NCBI GenBank assembly: GCA_035571835.1
Contig: DATNBU010000033.1
Location: forward strand, 1 to 64,000
Reading direction: 5' to 3'
From: Candidatus Limnocylindrales bacterium
Lineage (GTDB): Bacteria > Desulfobacterota > Binatia > UBA1149 > CAITLU01
Length of the DNA: 64,000 bases
How positions within the stretch are numbered: the first letter of the stretch is position 1; every line of letters begins with the position of its first letter. Below, in pieces: positions 41,045-49,644 of this stretch. Below the pieces are notes generated by a model, which worked only from the letters and a program-made list of their open reading frames with translations, ran no database searches and was not told the DNA's origin. Made by a program: the position numbers and the translations under genes.

Positions 41045-43388
41045 CTTGTTTCTTATAGCAGTGACGGGTTGCCGATCCGGCACTCCTGCACCGAAAAATC
41101 CGCTCGACGATGTGTGGACTCCGTCGGAGGAGGACGTCTACCCGGCGGCGTCCGAGATCCGCATCGAGCCGATCCAGGATTTCGGGGGGCACCGTTACGC
41201 GCACGAAGTCGCGGGCATCGTGGTCGCGCTGTACGAAACGGGTCTCGCCGATCTCAGCGGCGTCGTGCCGCATTACGACCAGCACGGGCCTCCGCCCGGA
41301 ATCGACCGCTGGCTGACCGGCGCATCCAAGCATTGGACCGCGAAGTTCTCGTTCGGCTACGACCGCGACGCGCTGCAGATCGTGCTGCGCCTGTGTCCGT
41401 CGAGCGGTCCGTGCAAAGGCGCGTCGGCTTCGGGTCCGCGCGAGCTTCCCGAAGGTGCGATCACCGAGCTGCTCGTATGGACGGCCGGACAGATCCACGC
41501 TCCGGTTCCCGCCGGGCTGGTCGAGGCGTGGTCGAAGCCGCTGTCGCACGATCGCTATGCGGTCCTGGTGCTCGGGCGCGCCGCGGCGTCGTGGTACGGG
41601 ATGGTCGATCCGGTCAACCCGGAAGAACGCGGCATCCCGGGCAAGGATCCGCTCGCGCGTGTCGTGCTGATCGACCCTTCGCTGTCGATGGCGCACTACA
41701 TCATGGCGCGCCGCGCGCTCGACATCGGGCACCAGGGTGTCGCCGTCCGTGCATTCGAGCGCGCCCGCGAAAACACGCCCGATCGCTTCGTCTACCAGGC
41801 CGCCAGTGCGGCGGCATTTGCAGCCGCAGGCCAGTGGGCCGACGCGCGCAAATCCTGGGACGAGCTCGACGCGCGCTGGCCCGACGACAGCCGTTTCGTG
41901 ATCCCACGCGTCGAAACCTACCTAGCAAGCGGCATGGCCAGGGAAGCCCAGGGCGTGATCGACGAGCTTCCCGACCGCTTCGACCACGATCCCGAAATCG
42001 CACGGCTTCGCGTCGGCATCGCAGACAAGATCGGGCCGGGGCCCGACTACGAAAAACTGATCTCCGAATGGGAGACGGCAGCCGAGTACGATCCCGAGCC
42101 GGTGCGCCGCCATATCGCCCTTCGCCTGCGCGACGGCCGCTTCGAGGAAGCTTTCGAGCTTCTCCCGAAGCTCGAGGCGCGCGGCGCATCGGCCGAGGCC
42201 AAGCAGATGATGATCGCGATCGGTGCCGGGATCGGGCGTTTCGACGAAGCCGCCAGGCAGGCCGCACTCGTCGGAAGCGATTCGCTCGCGCAGCGGCTTC
42301 GGATTCGCGCGGTACTCGAGAAAGAACCGCGTAGTGTACCGCCTGCGCTGCTGAATCTCGGTGAGACCGATGCGCGGCTGCTGGCCGCGAAGCTGCTCGG
42401 ACAGAGCAATCCCACGCAGGCTCTCGCCGATGTGCAGGCGATCCTGCGCGAGGACCGGTTTCTTGCCGAAGCGATCGTGCTCGAGGTCAATCTGCTCGAG
42501 AGGCTCGGACGCACCGAGGAGGCGATCCAGGCGCGAGAGCGGCTTCAGTTTGCCGATCCGGCGTTCGTATCGGGACCGCGCGTGGTGGCCGGAGCGACCG
42601 CCAAGGCTTCCGGATCATCGGCTTCCGGATCTCAGAACGGAGCTTCGTCGTCATCGCCGCCGCGACCTGGCGAAGCAGGTTTGCCCGAAGGCCGGGCTGG
42701 CGGTTCCGGTGCGCGCACGGGCGGCGCAGGAATGACTCTGCCATCGACAGAGCGCGGAGGCGGAGGAGCGGGCGCCACGCCGCTCTCCATAGACTTCGCC
42801 GGGACGCGTGCAGGCGGCGCCGCCACTGCTCCGCCCGAGGATCGCGCAGGCGGAGCGGGAGCTCCTCTGTCAGGAGCTCGTACTGCAGGTGGAGCGACTT
42901 CTCCGAATGGAACGCGCGCCGCCGGCACCGAGCCCCCTGTTTCCGGAGCGCGCGCTGCAGGCGGAGATGCGCCGTTGCCCGGGACACGACCGCTTGCCGG
43001 CGAAGCCGCACGCGCATCGGAAGCGCGACCGGTCGTGGGCGCCGGCACTCCTTTGTCGGAAGCGCGACCGGTTGCCGGTGCAGCCGCGCGCGCATCGGAA
43101 GCGCGACCCGCCGCAGGTCCCGCCGCGGCTTTGTCCGGAGCGCGACCAGCTGCCGGCGCCGATTTGTCTGCGCCGCGAGCCGTTGCACCTGTACCTGCGC
43201 CTGCTCCTGCGGCGCCGGCGCGCGCTGCCGCTGCACCGGCCGTCTTGCCGGCAGCAGCTCCAGTCGCAGGCAAAGCCCCCTCGGCCTCTTCGGGTGCCGG
43301 CGCGGGCGGCGGCGGTGGCGGCGGACCCAGAACCGTTCCGGGTGCGACGTCGGCAGGCTCGCAGCCGCACGCGTCGTCGTCCGAATAA
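40923..43388 (+). CDS. Putative lipoprotein with TPR-like repeats and a long low-complexity tail
   Basis: The 821-residue reading has a basic N-terminus, a long hydrophobic stretch and a lipobox (LIAVTGC, Cys at about 50). About 55-240 is a globular domain with ALQIVLRLCP and WTAGQIHAPVPAGLVEAWSK. About 235-545 contains helical repeats of TPR type (AVRAFERARENTPDRFVYQAA, WADARKSWDELDARWPDD). After about 555 it is Gly/Ala/Pro/Ser-rich with 13-residue repeats. If the ATG at 40923 is right, it overlaps the PBP gene by ~120 nt; the only later start before the lipobox is a TTG at 41046. The last 757 nt overlap the opposite-strand gene. Function unknown; an outer-membrane assembly or secretion role is a guess. 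Confidence 0.6.
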   Translation: MQMSSTPRRKRRVRLSRTFFFGFFAGSTGWVSSFAISSFAILFLIAVTGCRSGTPAPKNPLDDVWTPSEEDVYPAASEIRIEPIQDFGGHRYAHEVAGIVVALYETGLADLSGVVPHYDQHGPPPGIDRWLTGASKHWTAKFSFGYDRDALQIVLRLCPSSGPCKGASASGPRELPEGAITELLVWTAGQIHAPVPAGLVEAWSKPLSHDRYAVLVLGRAAASWYGMVDPVNPEERGIPGKDPLARVVLIDPSLSMAHYIMARRALDIGHQGVAVRAFERARENTPDRFVYQAASAAAFAAAGQWADARKSWDELDARWPDDSRFVIPRVETYLASGMAREAQGVIDELPDRFDHDPEIARLRVGIADKIGPGPDYEKLISEWETAAEYDPEPVRRHIALRLRDGRFEEAFELLPKLEARGASAEAKQMMIAIGAGIGRFDEAARQAALVGSDSLAQRLRIRAVLEKEPRSVPPALLNLGETDARLLAAKLLGQSNPTQALADVQAILREDRFLAEAIVLEVNLLERLGRTEEAIQARERLQFADPAFVSGPRVVAGATAKASGSSASGSQNGASSSSPPRPGEAGLPEGRAGGSGARTGGAGMTLPSTERGGGGAGATPLSIDFAGTRAGGAATAPPEDRAGGAGAPLSGARTAGGATSPNGTRAAGTEPPVSGARAAGGDAPLPGTRPLAGEAARASEARPVVGAGTPLSEARPVAGAAARASEARPAAGPAAALSGARPAAGADLSAPRAVAPVPAPAPAAPARAAAAPAVLPAAAPVAGKAPSASSGAGAGGGGGGGPRTVPGATSAGSQPHASSSE

Positions 43389-44116
43389 CAGATCGCGCCG
43401 GATACGAGCATCACGCCTTCGACGGGAACCGCTCCCGGGCAGAGAAACCCGCCGCCGAACGCGATGATCGCAATCAGCGGAGCGCGCTTGCGCGCGAGCG
43501 GAGAGTCGAATCTCGACTCGGTCACGAGCGCGGCCGGCGCAGGATCGGGAAATCCCGAAGCCGGCACCAGTGCAGGCTCGCAGCCGTGAAGCAGCGGCTC
43601 GACGTAATGCTCCTGCCACGACGAGGTTTCCGGATATTGCCGCACGAGGTCGTCGACCCGCGACAGCAGAGTGCTGATCTTGTGGCTGGTCTCCGGATCG
43701 AGCAGCGGCTGCACGGTCGGCTCGACGGTCAGGTTTTCGATGCGGCGTCCCTGGACGCGCGCGCTCTGCACCGCATCGCGAAAGGCCCGCCCGAGCTCGC
43801 GCGTACGCGCGCCGAGGTCGAGCAGCCAGTCGGTCTTGCAGTCGGGCGGCTCCTTGGTCAGCGCGCGCTTCTGGCCGAATTCGTTGTGCACGCGAAACAT
43901 GGCGGTGCCGATCGCTTCGGCTTCGTCGACGAGGCGCTCCAGCCGCAGGATCGCTTCGTTGGCCTGCACCAGACCGGGAGCGAGGATCGACGAATCGATT
44001 CCATCCGAACGCGCGGCCAGCGCCGGGGACGCCGCCGCCAGCAGCACGGGGACTGCGAGGCACAGGAAAAGCCCGGCCGGGACCGGCGCGGACGGGAAGC
44101 TCGGGCGTGCGAACAT
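42632..44116 (-). CDS. Secreted protein with Pro/Ala-rich repeat tail, antisense to the lipoprotein tail
   Basis: The 494-residue protein starts with a good signal peptide (AGLFLCLAVPVLLAAASPALA). About 30-195 is a helical domain with LERLVDEAEAIGTAMFRVHN, CKTDWLLDLGARTRELGRAF and HKISTLLSRVDDLVRQY. A hydrophobic stretch APLIAIIAFGGGFLC precedes SDDDACGCEPAD and a poly-Pro run of seven. The remaining ~210 residues are Pro/Ala/Gly-rich with 13-residue units beginning GRASD or GRAPD. This part is antisense to the tail of the plus-strand lipoprotein gene. I do not recognise the family. The signal peptide and globular part make the gene credible; whether the whole tail is translated is uncertain. 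Confidence 0.6.
   Translation of the reverse strand: MFARPSFPSAPVPAGLFLCLAVPVLLAAASPALAARSDGIDSSILAPGLVQANEAILRLERLVDEAEAIGTAMFRVHNEFGQKRALTKEPPDCKTDWLLDLGARTRELGRAFRDAVQSARVQGRRIENLTVEPTVQPLLDPETSHKISTLLSRVDDLVRQYPETSSWQEHYVEPLLHGCEPALVPASGFPDPAPAALVTESRFDSPLARKRAPLIAIIAFGGGFLCPGAVPVEGVMLVSGAICYSDDDACGCEPADVAPGTVLGPPPPPPPAPAPEEAEGALPATGAAAGKTAGAAAARAGAAGAGAGTGATARGADKSAPAAGRAPDKAAAGPAAGRASDARAAAPATGRASDKGVPAPTTGRASDARAASPASGRVPGNGASPPAARAPETGGSVPAARVPFGEVAPPAVRAPDRGAPAPPARSSGGAVAAPPARVPAKSMESGVAPAPPPPRSVDGRVIPAPPVRAPEPPARPSGKPASPGRGGDDDEAPF
42945..43150. repeat. 39-bp tandem repeats, open on both strands
   Basis: The anchor AGCGCGACC recurs at 43022, 43061, 43100 and 43139, an exact 39-bp period, with weaker units to the left. 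On the minus strand each unit encodes 13 residues (GRASDARAAAPAT, GRASDKGVPAPTT, GRASDARAASPAS). On the plus strand it encodes Ala/Gly/Glu/Arg-rich 13-mers. Confidence 0.85.
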
Positions 44117-44210
44117 CGCCTGCCGCGAGTACCCAACCTCCCACCACCGTTCAAACCAAAGCCGCGACCGGCCCGCTTTTTTGCCCACCCTGGCGATAGT
44201 CGCACGCGAG

Positions 44211-44226
44211 AACTGTACCTGTCCCG
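44211..44226. repeat. REP-like half-site, family 2
   Basis: AACTGTACCTGTCCCG matches the right arm of the palindrome at 20955-20996 (GTACCTGTCC). No left arm is visible. It lies between the divergent starts of the secreted protein and terC-like genes. It may be a decayed copy. Confidence 0.4.
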
Positions 44227-44294
44227 GTTTTCGCGACATCGTGCGATCGAACCCGCGATCGTTACGCGGGAACCTCGAGCCAACCCCAAACCGT

Positions 44295-45023
44295 ATGCAC
44301 TGGATCTTTGAACCCGAATCGTGGGTCGCGCTTCTGACGCTGACGTCGCTCGAGATCGTGCTCGGCATCGACAACGTCGTCTTCCTTGCGATCCTTGCCG
44401 GCAAGCTTCCGGAAGAAGAACGCGCGAAGGCGCGCTTCATCGGCCTCGGCCTCGCGATGTTCCTTCGCATCGGCCTGCTTCTCGCCTTGGGCTGGGTGAT
44501 GAGCCTGACGGCGCCGCTCTTCACGCTGCTGGTCACGGAGATCTCGGGGCGCGACCTGATCCTGATCGTCGGCGGTCTGTTCCTGATCGGAAAGTCGACC
44601 TACGAGATCCATCACAAGATGGAAGACCCGAAGATGGTCGGCGGCGCCGGACGCGCGAGCTTCCTCGGTACCCTCGCCCAGATTCTGATTCTCGACATCG
44701 TCTTCTCGCTCGACTCGGTGATCACGGCGGTCGGCATGGCCAACGAGATCGCAGTCATGGTGACTGCCGTCGTCGCGGCGGTCGCGTTCATGATGGTCTT
44801 CGCCGGGGCGATCGGGGAATTTGTCGAACGTCACCCGACCATCAAGATGCTTGCGCTCAGCTTCCTGCTGCTGATCGGCACGGCGCTCGTCGCGGACGGC
44901 TTCGATCAGCACATCCCGAAAGGCTACATCTACTTCGCGATGGGCTTCTCGGTATTCGTCGAGGCGCTCAATCTCCGCAGCGGCAACCGCAGCGCGAACC
45001 ACAGCGCCAAGGCCCACGATTGA
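44295..45023 (+). CDS. TerC-family integral membrane protein
   Basis: TerC proteins export metal ions, manganese in characterised cases, and are linked to tellurite resistance. The 242-residue protein has seven or so helices. The diagnostic acidic membrane motifs are LEIVLGIDNVVFLAI near the N-terminus and LDIVFSLDSVITAVGMA in the middle, plus FLLLIGTALVADGFDQHIPKGYIYFAMGFS. It has no C-terminal CBS/CorC domains, which places it with the short TerC group (YgjT/Alx-like). The ATG at 44295 is the first Met of the conserved MHWIFEPESW start. It may be the first gene of an operon with opgGH, but a 120-nt gap separates them. Confidence 0.88.
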   Translation: MHWIFEPESWVALLTLTSLEIVLGIDNVVFLAILAGKLPEEERAKARFIGLGLAMFLRIGLLLALGWVMSLTAPLFTLLVTEISGRDLILIVGGLFLIGKSTYEIHHKMEDPKMVGGAGRASFLGTLAQILILDIVFSLDSVITAVGMANEIAVMVTAVVAAVAFMMVFAGAIGEFVERHPTIKMLALSFLLLIGTALVADGFDQHIPKGYIYFAMGFSVFVEALNLRSGNRSANHSAKAHD

Positions 45024-45143
45024 GTGCGTTTCCTTGTGACCCCGGGCCGGTTCCTCAATAATCGCGCGGCTGTGGCAACGGGCGCTGTCGGGCGAACCGC
45101 GCCACACCCGCTGCAGGCCCGATCAAGGAGCCGACACACCGAG

Positions 45144-46715
45144 ATGCAACAGTCGATGTCACGACGAGGGTCGGAGCGTTCCCGGAATACCGCCGCATAC
45201 GCCGCACGGTTCCGGTCGGCCGCGCTTGCCGTCCTGCCGGTGCTGCTCTGCCCGCTGCTCGCCGCGTCGCCGGCCGGCGCGTTCAGCCTCGACGACGTTG
45301 CCAGGAAGGCGAGCTCGCTTGCCTCCCAGCCGTTTCAGGATCCCGTCGCCACCGTGCCGTCCTGGCTCGAGGAGCTGAGCTACGACCAGTGGCGCGACAT
45401 CCGTTTCCGGCCCGAGCGCGCGCTGTGGCGCGACAAGGACCTGCCGTTCGAAGTGCAGTTCTTTCACCCCGGCCTGTACTACAACCGCATCGTCACGCTG
45501 AACGAAGTCGATTCGACCGGCGTGCATCCGGTCACGTTCTCGCCCGGCCTTTTCGACTACGGCAGGAACGACATCGGCAGCCGCGTGCCGCAGGATCTCG
45601 GCTTCGCCGGATTCCGACTGCACTATCCGATCAAGGCTCCCGCCTACAAGGACGAGGTCATCGTCTTTCTCGGCGCGACGTATTTCCGCGCGATCGGAAA
45701 AGACCAGGGGTTCGGACTGTCCTCGCGCGGCCTCGCGATCGATACCGCCGCGCCGTCGGGCGAAGAGTTTCCGTGGTTCAAGGAATTCTGGCTCGTGCGG
45801 CCCGCCAAGGGCGCGACCGAAGTCGAGGTCTTTGCGCTTCTCGACAGTCCGAGCGTCGCCGGTGCGTACCGCTTCGTGATCTATCCCGGCACGCAGACCA
45901 TCGTCGACGTCGAAGCGCGTCTTTACCGGCGCAAGGAAATCGCCAAGCTCGGCATCGCGCCGATGACGAGCATGTTCCTGTTCGGCGAGAACTCGACGCG
46001 ATGCTTCGACAACTACCGGCCCGAGGTCCACGACTCGGACGGAATCCTGCTGTACTCCGACACCGGCGAATGGCTGTGGCGGCCGCTCGACAATCCCGAG
46101 ACGCTGCAGGTTCACAGCTACGAGATGACCAACCCGCGAGGGTTCGGCCTGCTGCAGCGCGACCGCGATTTTCACAACTACCAGGATCTCGAGACCATGC
46201 AGGAGAAGCGGCCGAGCGACTGGATCACGCCCAAAGGCCAGTGGGGGCCGGGCCGCGTCGAGATCGTCGAGATCCCGACCGACAAGGACATCCACGACAA
46301 CATCAACGTCTACTGGGTGCCGGACCACGTGCCGCCGATCAGCGAACCGTTCACGTTCGCGTACCGCATCAATGCGTTCGGCGATGACCCGCTGCGGCCT
46401 CCGGCCGGGCGCGTGACCGCAACGCGCCGCGAGCGCGACCCGAGGAACGGAGGCCAGCGCTTCGTCGTCGACTTTCAGGGCAAGCAGCTCGAGAAGATTC
46501 CCGCCGACGACGTGCTGCGCGCGGTCGTCAGCATCAGCGGAGACGACAATGCGAAAGTCGCCTCGCAGTACGTGATCAAGAATCCCGCAACCGGCGGATG
46601 GCGGCTCGGCTTCGAGGTCGCGCCCGTCGGCAGGGCTCCGATCGAGGTCCGTGCGTATCTCGACAAGGCCGGCAGCGCGCTGACCGAGACCTGGTCGTAC
46701 TCGATGATCCCATGA
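45144..46715 (+). CDS. opgG: Periplasmic glucan biosynthesis protein OpgG
   Basis: OpgG is needed for beta-1,6 branching and release of osmoregulated periplasmic glucans. The 523-residue protein has a signal peptide (AALAVLPVLLCPLLAASPAGA) and the two MdoG domains: FRPERALWRDKDLPFEVQFFHPG and IKAPAYKDEVIVFLGATYFRA early, then SMFLFGENS, RPEVHDSDGLL-like RPEVHDSDGILLY, and LQRDRDFHNYQDLE. A late immunoglobulin-like domain has VYWVPDHVP and FAYRINAFGDDP. The start is uncertain: ATG 45144 or 45156, or an extension to 45024. Its stop overlaps the opgH ATG by 4 nt, so the two are translated together. Confidence 0.92.
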   Translation: MQQSMSRRGSERSRNTAAYAARFRSAALAVLPVLLCPLLAASPAGAFSLDDVARKASSLASQPFQDPVATVPSWLEELSYDQWRDIRFRPERALWRDKDLPFEVQFFHPGLYYNRIVTLNEVDSTGVHPVTFSPGLFDYGRNDIGSRVPQDLGFAGFRLHYPIKAPAYKDEVIVFLGATYFRAIGKDQGFGLSSRGLAIDTAAPSGEEFPWFKEFWLVRPAKGATEVEVFALLDSPSVAGAYRFVIYPGTQTIVDVEARLYRRKEIAKLGIAPMTSMFLFGENSTRCFDNYRPEVHDSDGILLYSDTGEWLWRPLDNPETLQVHSYEMTNPRGFGLLQRDRDFHNYQDLETMQEKRPSDWITPKGQWGPGRVEIVEIPTDKDIHDNINVYWVPDHVPPISEPFTFAYRINAFGDDPLRPPAGRVTATRRERDPRNGGQRFVVDFQGKQLEKIPADDVLRAVVSISGDDNAKVASQYVIKNPATGGWRLGFEVAPVGRAPIEVRAYLDKAGSALTETWSYSMIP

Positions 46716-49351
46716 CGACGACCGCGACGGGCAGATCCCCTTCGGCCACACGCGCCGTCTCGGAAGCCCTCGCCGCTGCTCCCGAAAGGCTCCTTCACGA
46801 CTGGCGACGCGCGTACCGGCGCTCGGTCGAGTACCTGTCGCATCTCGGTGTCGACGAGAAGACGAGCGCAGAGATCGCGCAGGATGCGATCTCGCGCGCC
46901 GTCGAGCGCGAGAGCTGGGAAGCCGGTGGCGATGCGTACTCCGAAGCGCTGCGCGCAATGCGCGAGATCGTCGTCGAGCGTTACCCGCGCGCGACGGCGG
47001 CCGGGTGCGCCGACCTCGATCCGTTCACGGCGTGGCGCGTCGCTGCAGCCGCCGGGCGCACGGGCGATTCCAGCGCGACGTCTGCGCCGGTTGCATCGAT
47101 GCCTCCGATCCTTCGCGGCTCGATGCCGCGTGCAAAGCTCGAGCGCCGCTTCTTCCGGCCGCAGGTGGCCAAGGCGCGCGCCGACGTCGAAGCGGTTCCC
47201 GAGGAGCACGAAACACCGGAGGCCGCGGACGAAGGCGACAGCAAGCCCGGCGGCTCGGCCCGGCGCCAGCGGCGCTGGCTCCCGTGGACGCGGCGCGCCG
47301 CACGCCGGCGGCGAATCCTGAGCACGCTGGTATTGGTGCCGAGCATCCTCGCGAGCTGGCTGATGATGAGCGTGCTGCCGGAAAAAGGCGGCAACACGAT
47401 GGAGATGCTCATCGTCGTGTTCTTCGGCCTGCTGTTCGCGTGGATCTCGATCGGCTTCTGGACGGCGCTCTACGGTTTCTACACGCTGCTTCGGCGCGAA
47501 GAGCGCTTCAAGATCATGCATCTGCCGAAGGGGCAGCAGTACGCGCCGATCGACGAGTCCGCGCGCACGGCCATCGTGATGCCGATCTGCGAAGAGCCGG
47601 TCGAGCGCGTGTTCGCCGGGCTGCGCGCGATCCAGCAGTCGGTCGATCGCACGCCGAGCGGACACCGCTTCGACTTCTTCGTGATCAGCGACAGTGCGAC
47701 GCCCGAAACCGGCATCCGCGAGGAAGAAGCGTGGCTGCGCTGGTGCCGGGAGACCGGCGGCTTCGGCCGCATCTTCTACCGGCGCCGCCGGATCCGCCTC
47801 AAGAGAAAGAGCGGCAACGTCGCCGACTTCTGCCGGCGCTGGGGCAGGAAGTACCGCTACATGATCATGCTCGACGCCGATTCGGTGATGAGCGGCGAGA
47901 GCCTCGAACGCCTGGTGCAGCTGATGGAAGCGCATCCGGCCGCCGGCATGATCCAGACCGCTCCGTCCGCCGTCTACCGCCGGTCGATCTTCGGCCGCGT
48001 GCAGCAGTTCTCGGGACGCGCGTACGGGCCGATGTTCACCGCAGGCCTCCACTACTGGCAGCTCGGCGACGGTCAGTACTGGGGCCACAACACGATCATC
48101 CGCATCGCGCCGTTCATGCAGCATTGCGGGCTGCCGCCGCTTCCCGGAAAACCGCCGCTCGGCGGCGACATCCTGAGCCACGACTTCGTCGAAGCCGCGC
48201 TGATGGGCCGCGCGGGTTGGTCGATCTGGCTCGCGTACGATCTGCCCGGAAGCTTCGAAGAGACGCCGTCGTCGATGCTCGAAGAGATGAAGCGCGACCG
48301 GCGCTGGTGCCAGGGAAACCTCCAGCACGTGCGCCTGCTGTTCACCGAAGGGCTCTTCGGCGCGCACCGCGCGCTGTTTCTGAACGGCGCGCTCTCGTAC
48401 GTCTCGGCGCTGCTGTGGTTCAGCTTCCTGCTGCTGAGCACCGCCGAAGCGATTCACCACGCGCTCGCCGAGACGCACTATTTCCCCGACGGACGAAGCC
48501 TGTTCCCGCAGTGGCCGGTTTGGCGACCGGACTGGGCGATCATGCTGCTGGCGGTGACCGGCGTCGTGCTGTTCCTGCCGAAAGTGCTGAGCATCCTGCT
48601 CATTCTGTTTCGCGGCCAGGCGCGGATGTTCGGAGGCGCGACGCGGGTGCTGATCAGCGTGCCGATCGAGATCATCCTGTCGAGCCTGTTCGCGCCGATC
48701 CGCATGGTGTTCCACACCCGCTTCGTCATCACGAACCTGATGGGACGCACGGTCGGATGGAAGTCGTCTCCGCGCGAGGACGCCGAGACCAGCTGGACCG
48801 AAGCGATCACGCACCACGGCGCCGATACGATCTTCGCGTGCATCTGGGCAGGGCTCCTGTTCTGGCTCAGCCCCGCGTATTTCTGGTGGGTGACGCCGGT
48901 CGTCGGCGCGCTCATCCTTTCGATTCCTGTTTCGGTGCTGGTCAGCAAGATCGAGCTCGGCGACTGGGTGCGCCGCATGGGCTTTTTCGTGATTCCCGAG
49001 GAAGTCCAGCCGCCGCGCGAGCTCGACGAAGTCGATGCCAACATCGCCGCGGCCTGCGCGTCCGCGGTCCTGCGGCCCGAAGCCTGGTCCGACGGTTTCG
49101 TGATGGCCGTCGCCGATCCCGCGATGAACGCCGTGCATCGCTCGCTGCTCGGGCCGAAGCGCAGGAAGAAAGCGGCCATCCGCGAGCAGCGGCGAGTCAT
49201 CATGGAGTCCGTGCTCGAGAAAGGACCGGAGTCGGCCGACCGACGCGCGCGCAACATCATCCTGAACGACCAGGACCTGATCGAAGACATTCACACACGC
49301 GTCTGGCGCTGCGACGACGACGATACGTGCCGGCGCTGGGGCATCGGCTGA
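46712..49351 (+). CDS. opgH: Membrane glucan glucosyltransferase OpgH
   Basis: OpgH polymerises the beta-1,2-glucose backbone of periplasmic glucans from UDP-glucose at the inner membrane. The 879-residue protein has an N-terminal cytoplasmic part, two helices (about 200-260), the GT2 domain with VISDSATPETGIREEEAW, the DxD in IMLDADSVMSG, SHDFVEAALMGRAGW and the product motif RDRRWCQGNLQH, followed by about six C-terminal helices. It starts with ATGA coupling to opgG. The N-terminal ~190 residues are divergent and Ala/Glu-rich compared with E. coli. The pathway needs UDP-glucose, made from the product of pgm at 15.4 kb. Confidence 0.94.
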   Translation: MTTTATGRSPSATRAVSEALAAAPERLLHDWRRAYRRSVEYLSHLGVDEKTSAEIAQDAISRAVERESWEAGGDAYSEALRAMREIVVERYPRATAAGCADLDPFTAWRVAAAAGRTGDSSATSAPVASMPPILRGSMPRAKLERRFFRPQVAKARADVEAVPEEHETPEAADEGDSKPGGSARRQRRWLPWTRRAARRRRILSTLVLVPSILASWLMMSVLPEKGGNTMEMLIVVFFGLLFAWISIGFWTALYGFYTLLRREERFKIMHLPKGQQYAPIDESARTAIVMPICEEPVERVFAGLRAIQQSVDRTPSGHRFDFFVISDSATPETGIREEEAWLRWCRETGGFGRIFYRRRRIRLKRKSGNVADFCRRWGRKYRYMIMLDADSVMSGESLERLVQLMEAHPAAGMIQTAPSAVYRRSIFGRVQQFSGRAYGPMFTAGLHYWQLGDGQYWGHNTIIRIAPFMQHCGLPPLPGKPPLGGDILSHDFVEAALMGRAGWSIWLAYDLPGSFEETPSSMLEEMKRDRRWCQGNLQHVRLLFTEGLFGAHRALFLNGALSYVSALLWFSFLLLSTAEAIHHALAETHYFPDGRSLFPQWPVWRPDWAIMLLAVTGVVLFLPKVLSILLILFRGQARMFGGATRVLISVPIEIILSSLFAPIRMVFHTRFVITNLMGRTVGWKSSPREDAETSWTEAITHHGADTIFACIWAGLLFWLSPAYFWWVTPVVGALILSIPVSVLVSKIELGDWVRRMGFFVIPEEVQPPRELDEVDANIAAACASAVLRPEAWSDGFVMAVADPAMNAVHRSLLGPKRRKKAAIREQRRVIMESVLEKGPESADRRARNIILNDQDLIEDIHTRVWRCDDDDTCRRWGIG

Positions 49352-49364
49352 TTCGTGGGGCCGG

Positions 49365-49465
49365 ACGTCGATAAGGGCCCATCTGCTGCGTTGGATTCCG
49401 GCTTCGTTCGGTCGACGTACGGGAAGTACGACTCCCTCTCTACGCCGGAATCCGCCTTGCATCTG
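49365..49465. repeat. Large imperfect palindrome upstream of the biotin carboxylase gene
   Basis: Outer arms contain GGATTCCGGC (left) and GCCGGAATCC (right), with further matches GGGCCCA...TGC against GCA...TGGACCC outside and GTAC/GTAC near the centre. The whole spans about 95 nt in a 293-nt gap with no gene. It resembles intergenic dispersed palindromes known in other GC-rich genomes. The remaining 49466-49644 sequence shows nothing that I can name. Confidence 0.5.
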
Positions 49466-49644
49466 GACCCTTCTCGACGCCCGGCTCGTAATGCGAACGC
49501 TCTCGTCGCTCGGCGTCTGCACGAGCGGCACATCGCCTGCGGCTCCGCGTGCATTCGGGAGACAATTGAGATTGTATTCGCCGACTTCGGGTCAGGCCGG
49601 CTGCTTCTGCACGAGTCCGGTCGCAACCAAGCGGGAGCAGGGGA

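Noticed and set aside
42945-43150. A CRISPR-like array
   Set aside because: The 39-bp units are contiguous without unique spacers and stay in codon register.
46475-49531. A ~1018-codon open frame antisense to opgH
   Set aside because: Its composition is dominated by Arg, His and Asp with no domain, and it mirrors opgH exactly.
49352-49644. A ~100-codon open frame before accC
   Set aside because: It reads through a large palindrome, has no ribosome-binding site and resembles no protein.
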